NCBI GenBank assembly: GCA_026989995.1
Contig: JALSIO010000054.1
Span: 1 to 6,239 of the forward strand
Length of the DNA: 6,239 nt
Source of the DNA: Myxococcales bacterium
GTDB taxonomy: Bacteria > Myxococcota_A > UBA9160 > JALSIO01
Reading direction: 5' to 3'
Within the stretch, counting starts at the first letter, position 1, and each line of letters starts with the position of its first letter. The translations under genes and the position numbers were made by a program. Below, one piece after another: positions 1 through 5,008 of this stretch. The notes under the pieces are model-generated. The model made no database searches, was not told the DNA's origin, and worked only from the letters and a program-made list of their open reading frames with translations.

Positions 1-75
1 CCGAGGATCACGCCCCCCCCCTTTGCGCCGGCCGCCCGGACCCGGGACTTGGCCGCACCGGAGACCTTCCCGTAG
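1..75 (+). CDS. Possible 3' end of an upstream gene (partial, unidentified)
   Basis: Reading from base 1 gives 24 sense codons ending in TAG at 73-75, nine bases before the rmd ATG. Nearly all codons end in G or C, as in the real genes here, and the close spacing would fit an operon with rmd. The encoded tail is rich in Pro and Ala (it ends LAAPETFP) and I recognise no family. A competing reading on the minus strand starts with ATG at 86-84 and runs off the left edge (MGRAYGKVSGAAKSR...). Its wobble positions are the same bases, so codon bias cannot separate the two. Either strand, or no gene, remains possible. Confidence 0.3.
   Translation, partial: PRITPPPFAPAARTRDLAAPETFP
13..21. repeat. 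C9 homopolymer tract
   Basis: Nine consecutive C bases are followed by TTT. Such a tract is prone to replication slippage and to sequencing or assembly length error, so any reading frame drawn through the left edge is uncertain. Confidence 0.6.
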
Positions 76-84
76 GCTCGGCCC

Positions 85-975
85 ATGCGGGTGCTGGTGA
101 CCGGCGCCTCCGGGTTCGTGGGAGGGTACCTGGTTCCCCGCCTCGAAGCCGCCGGCGCCTCGGTGCGGGCCACCGATCGACAGGAGCTCGACGTCTGCGA
201 CCCGGAAGCGGTCCGTCGGGCCGTGGCCGGCTGGCGCCCGGACGCCGTGGTCCACCTCGCCGCCCAGAGCTCGGACGCGCGATCCCGAAGCCGGGAGGAA
301 GCGACCTGGCGCATCAACCTCGGCGGGACCCTGGCGGTGTTGCGGGCCTGCGCCGCGAGCTCCCGCCCCCCCCGCGTGCTTCTCGTGGGCTCGGGCCTCG
401 CCTACGGCGGCGGGCCGAGGCCCCACCGGGAGGACGACCCCCTGGCTCCCGCGAGCCCCTACGCCCGCACCAAGGCGGCCGCGGACCTGCTCGGCGGGGT
501 CTTCGCACGCCGCGGGCTTCCGGTCGTGCGCGCGCGCCCTTTCAACCACACGGGCCCCGGGCAGCCGGACCACTTCGCCGTGCCGAGCTTCGCGCGCCAG
601 ATCGCGGAGATCGAAGCGGGACGCCGCGAGCCGGTGCTCCGGGTCGGAAACCTCGACGCGGTGCGCGACCTGCTGCACGTCGACGACGTGGTCGAGGCCT
701 ACGTGCGCCTTCTCGACCCCGCGGTTCCGCCTCGGGCGTTCAACGTCGCCCGCGGCGAGGGCATCCGCATCGGAGATCTGCTGCGCGAGCTCATGGACCT
801 CGCCGGGGTCCGCGCCGAGGTCCGGGTCGAGCCGGCCCGTGTGCGGCCCGCGGACGCCCTCGTGGGCGACCCCTCCCGGCTCTCGGACTTCACGGGCTGG
901 ACGCCCCGGAGGAGCCTCCGCGAGACCCTGGCGGAAGTGCTGGAGAGCTCGCGCGACCGGGTGCGGCGGTCGTGA
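85..975 (+). CDS. rmd: GDP-4-keto-6-deoxy-D-mannose reductase (Rmd-type extended SDR)
   Basis: The 296-residue product belongs to the NAD-dependent epimerase/dehydratase family. The best fit is Rmd, which reduces GDP-4-keto-6-deoxy-mannose (made by Gmd) to GDP-D-rhamnose in the cytoplasm for surface polysaccharide. Visible signatures are the Rossmann motif TGASGFVGGYL (residues 6-16), HLAAQSS (57-63), Asn78 in WRINLGGTL, and the SDR catalytic set Ser103, Tyr125 and Lys129 (YARTK). The substrate-side motif RPFNHTGPGQ (151-160) follows, then VPSFARQIAEIEAG and VGNLDAVRDLLHVDDVVEAY, which resemble Rmd proteins closely. Length is normal for the family. The ATG at 85 sits directly before the nucleotide-binding strand, so it is the natural start, although no clear Shine-Dalgarno precedes it. 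No gmd is visible and it may lie to the left. The 3' end overlaps prmA on the other strand. Other GDP- or dTDP-sugar reductases and epimerases are the main alternatives. Confidence 0.88.
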   Translation: MRVLVTGASGFVGGYLVPRLEAAGASVRATDRQELDVCDPEAVRRAVAGWRPDAVVHLAAQSSDARSRSREEATWRINLGGTLAVLRACAASSRPPRVLLVGSGLAYGGGPRPHREDDPLAPASPYARTKAAADLLGGVFARRGLPVVRARPFNHTGPGQPDHFAVPSFARQIAEIEAGRREPVLRVGNLDAVRDLLHVDDVVEAYVRLLDPAVPPRAFNVARGEGIRIGDLLRELMDLAGVRAEVRVEPARVRPADALVGDPSRLSDFTGWTPRRSLRETLAEVLESSRDRVRRS

Positions 976-1837
976 CCAGCGCCACCCACTCGAGGCCGCT
1001 CGGATCCCTCCGCCGCACCTCGGCGAGCCGCTCGAGACCGGCGGCCGCGAGCCCGGCCGCGAGGGAGGGCAGGTCCTCGTCGAGCAGTCCCGAAAGGACG
1101 AGCCTCCCGGACTCCGCCAGCCGCGCGCCGAGGGCGGGCAGGATCGGTTCCATCTCGCGGCGGAGGAGATTGGCCAGGACCAGATCGAAGGGGCTCTCGC
1201 GGAGGGCCTCCACCCCGGCGCTGACCAGCTCGAGCCGGTCTGCCAGGCGGTTGCAGCGGGCGTTCGCGCGGGCCTCCCGGGTCGCACGGGGATCGAGGTC
1301 GATGGCCACCGCCCGTCGGGCGCCGAGCCGGAGGGCGGCGAGAGCGAGCACTCCCGTGCCCGTGCCCACGTCGAGCACCCGGCTCCCGGCGAGCTGCGGC
1401 GCCAGCGGCCCGGCGAGGAGCTCGAGCACCAGACGGGTGGATTCGTGGGTGCCGGTGCCGAAGGCCTGGCCCGGCTCGATCCGGACCACCGGGGTGCCGG
1501 CGCGCTCCTCGGGGGGCGGGGCCACGAAGCCCGGGCGGACCACCAGGGGGCCGGGAAGCACCAGCGCCTCGAAGCCCTCCCGCCAGGCCCGGGACCAGTC
1601 GCGAGGCGGAACCGGCTGCGGCGCCTCCACCCGCAGGCGCCCGCCGCTGCGCGCCGCGACGCGGCCGAGGGCGCGAGCGACCGCCTGGGCCCGTTCGGCG
1701 GGGGCGTAGAGGATGCCGCGGCCCGGCCCGTCCTCCGCCGAGCCGGTGGCGCCCACAGCGAGCGCCTCGGCGAGGGCCCAGTCGAGGAGCTCGGGTCCGT
1801 CGGCGACGAGCGCAAAACCCACGAAGCTGGCGGCCAC
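890..1837 (-). CDS. prmA: Ribosomal protein L11 methyltransferase PrmA
   Basis: The 315-residue product is a class I SAM-dependent methyltransferase that trimethylates ribosomal protein L11. An N-terminal L11-recognition domain (about residues 6-75) leads into the family motif DWSRAWREGFEAL (80-92). Then come EPGQAFGTGTHESTRL (121-136), the SAM-binding loop VLDVGTGTGVLALAA (154-168), the acidic strand end AIDLDP (178-183), and LANLL (221-225), matching the catalytic-side ANIL of other PrmA proteins. The C-terminal strand is SGLEWVALV (280-288). The usual family length is about 290 residues. The last 25 (from Ala291) are a Gly/Ser/Pro/Arg-rich tail encoded antisense to the end of rmd, so the normal stop appears lost. 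The GTG start at 1837 is supported by AGGAGGAGG nine bases upstream; GTG at 1822 is a weaker alternative. The gene converges on rmd and diverges from the aminopeptidase gene with overlap at both ends. Confidence 0.93.
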   Translation of the reverse strand: MAASFVGFALVADGPELLDWALAEALAVGATGSAEDGPGRGILYAPAERAQAVARALGRVAARSGGRLRVEAPQPVPPRDWSRAWREGFEALVLPGPLVVRPGFVAPPPEERAGTPVVRIEPGQAFGTGTHESTRLVLELLAGPLAPQLAGSRVLDVGTGTGVLALAALRLGARRAVAIDLDPRATREARANARCNRLADRLELVSAGVEALRESPFDLVLANLLRREMEPILPALGARLAESGRLVLSGLLDEDLPSLAAGLAAAGLERLAEVRRRDPSGLEWVALVTTAAPGRASSPALPPGSRGGSSGASSP

Positions 1838-2858
1838 CGCCTGCTGCCTCCTCCTGCTCGCCCCGGGCGGCTGCTACCTCGGTCACGCGGCCCGCGGCCA
1901 GCTCCGACTGCTGCTCGCCCGGGAGCCGGTGGACGAAGTGCTCGCCGACCCGGAGCTCCCCCCCGAGCTCCGCGAACGGATCGAGCTCGTCGAGCGGGTG
2001 CTCGCCTTCGCGGCCGAGCTCGGGCTGCACGTCGGGGGACGGTACCGGAGCTACGCCGAGTGGCCCGGCGATCGGATCGTCACCACCGTGGTGGCCACGC
2101 GTCCGGGCGAGGTCGACCCGGCCGGGTACCGCTACCCGCTGCTGGGCCGCCTGCCGTACCGCGGCTACTTCGACCCCGCGCTCGCGCAGGCGGAGGCCGA
2201 GCGGCTGCGGGAGCGGGGATTCGACGTGTGCTTGAGCGCCGCTTCCGCGTACTCGACGCTCGGCTGGTTCGACGACCCCCTGACCGGCCCCATGCTCCGC
2301 CGGCCGGCCGCCGAGCTCGTCGAGACGGTGCTCCACGAGCTGGTCCACGCCACCGTCTTCGTGCCCGGCGACGCCCGCCTGAGCGAGGGTCTTGCGACCT
2401 TCGTCGGCCAGGAGGCCGCGCGCCGCTTCGCCCGGGAGGAGGGCGACCCGCGGCTCGTCGCGGAGGTGGAGGCCCGGATCGCACGGGCCCGCGCGCTCGC
2501 CGGCGTTCGCAGCCGCCTGCGGGAGGCGGTGCGCGAGCTCTACGAGCGCCGGCCCGAGGGCCGGCAGCGCGAGGCGGAGCGCCGGGCCCTCGAGGAGGCC
2601 GCACGCGCGGAGCTCGCGGCGATGGCCCTTCCGGGTGTGGATGCGACCGACCTCGCCCGCCGGATCCGGCTGAACGATGCCTGCCTGGCTCTGGCCGGAA
2701 CCTACGCCGAGGACCTGCCCCGCTGGCGGGCGCGGCTCGACGCCCTCGGCGGGGATCTCCGCGCGCTCGTGGAGGCCGTGCGGGACGCGGCCGACGCGGG
2801 ACGCGCCCGGGAGTTGCTGCTCGGCCCTGCTCCGGCGGATCCGGTGACCGGAGGCTGA
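1746..2858 (+). CDS. Putative zinc aminopeptidase, COG4324/PF10023-type lipoprotein
   Basis: The product resembles the putative aminopeptidase family that I recall as COG4324/PF10023, a predicted membrane-anchored gluzincin-like protease of unproven substrate. Numbered from GTG 1746 (370 residues), it has a hydrophobic signal core (LAATACCLLLLA), Cys43 as the likely lipidated residue, and the family's post-Cys segment YLGHAARGQLRLL. Next come RYRSYAEW, YRGYF, and the strongly conserved YSTLGWFDDP (169-178). The metal site HELVH is at 197-201, with the probable third ligand Glu214 in LSEGLATF. The C-terminal half is mostly Arg/Glu/Ala-rich helix. The start is unsure. The expected position just before the signal core has only CTG (1827). 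GTG 1746 gives an unusually long 27-residue basic leader, and ATG 1713 gives 381 residues. None has a convincing Shine-Dalgarno. The lipobox (PGGC) is also non-canonical. The family call is firm; the start and lipidation are not. Confidence 0.83.
   Translation: MAPTASASARAQSRSSGPSATSAKPTKLAATACCLLLLAPGGCYLGHAARGQLRLLLAREPVDEVLADPELPPELRERIELVERVLAFAAELGLHVGGRYRSYAEWPGDRIVTTVVATRPGEVDPAGYRYPLLGRLPYRGYFDPALAQAEAERLRERGFDVCLSAASAYSTLGWFDDPLTGPMLRRPAAELVETVLHELVHATVFVPGDARLSEGLATFVGQEAARRFAREEGDPRLVAEVEARIARARALAGVRSRLREAVRELYERRPEGRQREAERRALEEAARAELAAMALPGVDATDLARRIRLNDACLALAGTYAEDLPRWRARLDALGGDLRALVEAVRDAADAGRARELLLGPAPADPVTGG
1847..1855 (-). promoter_or_regulatory. Shine-Dalgarno sequence of prmA
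   Basis: The minus strand reads AGGAGGAGG here, with a nine-base spacer to the GTG at 1837-1835. This decides the prmA start. The same bases on the plus strand encode the leucine-rich core of the lipoprotein signal peptide, so the site lies inside the divergent neighbour. Confidence 0.75.
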
Positions 2859-3008
2859 GCCGCGGCGGCAGCCCGCGTGCAGCCCCGTGCGCAGGGCCCC
2901 GGCACGCCACGGCGACCGCCCGGGCCGGTCCGAGCGCGCGCGTGCGACCTCCGGGCCCGAGGCACCCGGGCCCTCAGGATCCCACGGGACCGCGCCGAAA
3001 CCACCGGC
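2859..3008. other. Gap before the MoxR operon; likely leader or promoter region
   Basis: This stretch separates the aminopeptidase stop from the preferred MoxR start. The MoxR frame is open back to a GTG at 2877, but that extension encodes an Arg/Pro-rich sequence unlike MoxR N termini, so I treat it as noncoding. I see no convincing -35/-10 pair. It is the most likely place for the operon's own promoter, if there is one. Confidence 0.4.
2953..2973. repeat. Short inverted repeat (hairpin) upstream of moxR
   Basis: Two copies of the self-complementary hexamer GGGCCC, at 2953-2958 and 2968-2973, flank a nine-base loop. An outer CCT/AGG pairing could extend the stem past a two-base mismatch. 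No T-tract follows, so it is not a standard intrinsic terminator. In DNA this GC-rich such a repeat may be chance. Confidence 0.3.
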
Positions 3009-4013
3009 GTGGCCGCGAACGACCCCCGCCCGCCCGACGCCGCATCCGTCCAGGAGCTCCCGCCCCCGACCGAGCCCGCCCGCGCCCGGGAGCTCGCCGC
3101 CGCGGTGCGCGCCCGCGTGGGGAGCGTCTTCCGGGGCGACCCCGACGCGGTGGACCGGGCGCTCGAGTGCGTGGTCGCCCGCGGACACGTGCTGCTCGAG
3201 GACGTCCCCGGCGTGGGCAAGACGACCCTGGCCCAGGCCCTCGCCCGGTGCCTGTCCGCGAGCTTCCGCCGGATCCAGTTCACGAGCGACCTCCTGCCGG
3301 CCGACATCCTCGGCGCCCCCCTCCCGGAGTGGTCGGAGCCGGGCCGTCCGCCGCGGCTGCGCTTCCAGCCGGGGCCGATCTTCGCCCACGTGGTGCTCGC
3401 CGACGAGATCAACCGCGCCAGCCCGCGAGCCCAGTCCGCGCTGCTCGAGGCGATGGCCGAGGGTGCCGTGAGCGTCGACGGGACCTCCCACCCCCTCCCG
3501 GACCCCTTCCTCGTGCTCGCGACCCAGAACCCGATCGAGCACGCCGGTACCCACCCGCTGCCCGAGTCCCAGCTCGACCGCTTCCTGGTCCGCATCGAGC
3601 TCGGATACCCCGGCCGCGAGGAGGAGGCGCGGATCCTGCGCGACGATCCGGCCCGCACCGCGCTTCCGCACATCGCGCCGGTGCTCTCGCTCGACGAGCT
3701 GCGGGCGCTGTCCGCCGCCGCCGAGCGGGTGAAGTTCGCCGACGAGCTCGTGGCCGACCTGCTCGCCATCGCCCACGCCACCCGCCGCCACGAAGCGCTT
3801 TCGCTCGGAGCCTCGCCGCGGGCCCTGGTGGGCCTCCGGCGCATCGCCCAGGCCCGCGCCCTCCTCGACGGGCGCGGCTACTGCATCCCCGACGACGTGC
3901 GGGATCGCGCCGAGGCGGTCCTCGCCCACCGCCTCGTGGCCCGAAGCGGGGATGCCACCGAGGCGCGGCTGGTCCTGCGCGAGATCCTCGAGCGGATTCC
4001 CCCGCCCTTCTGA
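3009..4013 (+). CDS. MoxR-family AAA+ ATPase
   Basis: The 334-residue product is a MoxR-type AAA+ ATPase, a cytoplasmic ATP-driven chaperone-like protein thought to help mature or activate a partner, here probably the DUF58 and transglutaminase neighbours. Numbered from GTG 3009, it shows a short N-terminal helix (ARELAAAVRARVGSVF), the Walker A motif EDVPGVGKTT (Lys71), Walker B VVLADEINRA (Asp132, Glu133), sensor 1 LATQNPIE (Asn174), and the PESQLDRFLVRIELGYP segment that normally carries the arginine finger. Sensor 2 is GASPRALVGL (Arg271) in the C-terminal lid, and all nucleotide-handling residues are present. An in-frame GTG at 2877 would add 44 Arg/Pro-rich residues, so 3009 is preferred on family length, though no clear Shine-Dalgarno precedes it. 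The DUF58 gene follows after eight bases. Confidence 0.93.
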   Translation: MAANDPRPPDAASVQELPPPTEPARARELAAAVRARVGSVFRGDPDAVDRALECVVARGHVLLEDVPGVGKTTLAQALARCLSASFRRIQFTSDLLPADILGAPLPEWSEPGRPPRLRFQPGPIFAHVVLADEINRASPRAQSALLEAMAEGAVSVDGTSHPLPDPFLVLATQNPIEHAGTHPLPESQLDRFLVRIELGYPGREEEARILRDDPARTALPHIAPVLSLDELRALSAAAERVKFADELVADLLAIAHATRRHEALSLGASPRALVGLRRIAQARALLDGRGYCIPDDVRDRAEAVLAHRLVARSGDATEARLVLREILERIPPPF

Positions 4014-4015
4014 GG
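4012..4015 (+). promoter_or_regulatory. Probable Shine-Dalgarno of the DUF58 gene, overlapping the moxR stop
   Basis: GAGG starts within the moxR TGA stop (4011-4013) and lies six bases before the GTG at 4022. Ribosomes finishing moxR would be positioned to restart on the DUF58 gene, which suggests translational coupling. Confidence 0.5.
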
Positions 4016-4021
4016 CGCCCC

Positions 4022-5008
4022 GTGTCCGCCCCGTCCGCGCCCGACTCCTGGCCCGCGCGCCTCCGCCGGGCCCTGCGCCCCCCGCGCACCCTCCATCCGA
4101 CGCGCGCGGGGTGGGGCTTCGCCGCCCTCACGCTCGGGATCGGCGCCGCCGCCCTGAACTCGGGCAACAACCTTCTCTACCTGGTGCTCGCCACCATGCT
4201 GGCCTTCCTGGTCCTCTCGGGCCTGCTTTCGGAGGCGGTTCTTCGCCCGCTCGAGGTGGAGCGGGTCCCGGCCCGCGCCCTCCGGGCCGGCACCCCGGCC
4301 ACCGTGGCGATCCGGGTCCGACACCGCGGTGGCCGGAGTCCGAGCTTCGCCGTCTTCGTGGAGGACCTCGCCGGGGAGGGGGCCGCCGGGCCGGCCCGCC
4401 CGATGGCGCGGCTGCCGCTCCTCCGGCTCGAGCCCGCAGCGGTGCGAACGCTCGTGTACCGCTTCACCCCTGCGAGGCGGGGCGAGCTCCGCTTCCGCGC
4501 GGTGCGGCTTTCCACCGCCTTTCCCTTCGGGCTCTTCGTGAAGGCCCGGACCGTCGAGCTGCCGCAGGCCGCCCTGGTCTGGCCGGCTGCGGTCCCCGGG
4601 CCGGGGGCCGAGGTGCTGCGCCGCCCCGGGGCGGGTGGCGGCGGCCCGGACGGGGAGCCGGGCGCCGAGGCGGGAGGTGTGCGTCCCTTCGCCCCGGGCG
4701 ATCGCACCGCGCTCGTCCACTGGCCGGCGAGCCTTCGGAGCGGCTCCCTGGCCAGCCGCGAACGGGAGCCCGAACCCGCCGGCGAGGTGCGGATCCGCCT
4801 CGCGTCGCCGAACGCCGCAGGACCGGCGCTCGAGGCCGCGATCTCGGCGGCGGCCCACGCGGTGGACGAGGCGGCGGCGCGCGGCGCCGCCGTGGGTCTC
4901 GACCTCGGGGCCCGCCGGCTTCCGGCCCGGCGGGGACCGGCCTGGCGGGCCAGGCTGCTCACGGAGCTCGCACGGCTGCCCCTGCCCGCGCAGGAGGCCG
5001 GGTGGTGA
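4022..5008 (+). CDS. Membrane-anchored DUF58 protein
   Basis: The 328-residue product is a DUF58 protein, the usual partner of MoxR ATPases. Numbered from GTG 4022, a basic N-terminal stretch (LRRALRPPRTLHPTRAG) precedes two adjacent membrane segments (about 31-46 and 51-69) around the subfamily motif NSGNNLLYLVLA. A beta-rich region follows, including RRGELRFRAVRLSTAFPFGLF. The DUF58 signature is VRPFAPGDRTALVHWPASL with LASREREPEP after it (about 220-253), corresponding to the usual YxxGDxxRxIdW consensus, with Leu-Val-His where Arg-x-Ile is common. It is short and ends soon after the signature, as in the subfamily found beside TgpA. There is no separate C-terminal VWA domain with a clear metal site. 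The same frame is open for about 3 kb upstream, but that is a high-GC artefact: family similarity begins here and the Shine-Dalgarno overlaps the moxR stop. It overlaps the next gene by four bases. Confidence 0.92.
   Translation: MSAPSAPDSWPARLRRALRPPRTLHPTRAGWGFAALTLGIGAAALNSGNNLLYLVLATMLAFLVLSGLLSEAVLRPLEVERVPARALRAGTPATVAIRVRHRGGRSPSFAVFVEDLAGEGAAGPARPMARLPLLRLEPAAVRTLVYRFTPARRGELRFRAVRLSTAFPFGLFVKARTVELPQAALVWPAAVPGPGAEVLRRPGAGGGGPDGEPGAEAGGVRPFAPGDRTALVHWPASLRSGSLASREREPEPAGEVRIRLASPNAAGPALEAAISAAAHAVDEAAARGAAVGLDLGARRLPARRGPAWRARLLTELARLPLPAQEAGW
4992..4997 (+). promoter_or_regulatory. Shine-Dalgarno sequence of the tgpA-like gene
   Basis: A perfect AGGAGG lies seven bases before the GTG at 5005, inside the last codons of the DUF58 gene. 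With the GTGA stop/start overlap at 5005-5008 it fixes the start of the downstream gene and indicates coupled translation. Confidence 0.85.

Noticed and set aside
366..373. A C8 run inside rmd that might indicate phase variation or a frameshift.
   Set aside because: The frame is intact on both sides with family motifs in the expected order. Pro/Arg codons give such runs naturally in this composition.
2953..2973. The GGGCCC inverted repeat as an intrinsic terminator for the aminopeptidase gene.
   Set aside because: No T-tract follows and the perfectly paired stem is only six base pairs. I keep it only as a low-confidence repeat.
699..3929. A minus-strand open frame of 1076 codons lying opposite most of the window.
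   Set aside because: Its translation is low-complexity Arg/Gly/Ala/Pro sequence without recognisable domains, and it conflicts with four well-supported genes. It is a shadow of high-GC coding DNA.
839..4021. A plus-strand frame open for over 3 kb upstream of and continuous with the DUF58 gene, which could suggest a giant fusion protein of about 1389 residues.
   Set aside because: The upstream part is Arg/Pro/Gly/Ala-rich, resembles no family, and runs through prmA, the aminopeptidase and MoxR in other frames. Stop codons are simply rare at this GC content. The GTG at 4022 has its own Shine-Dalgarno.
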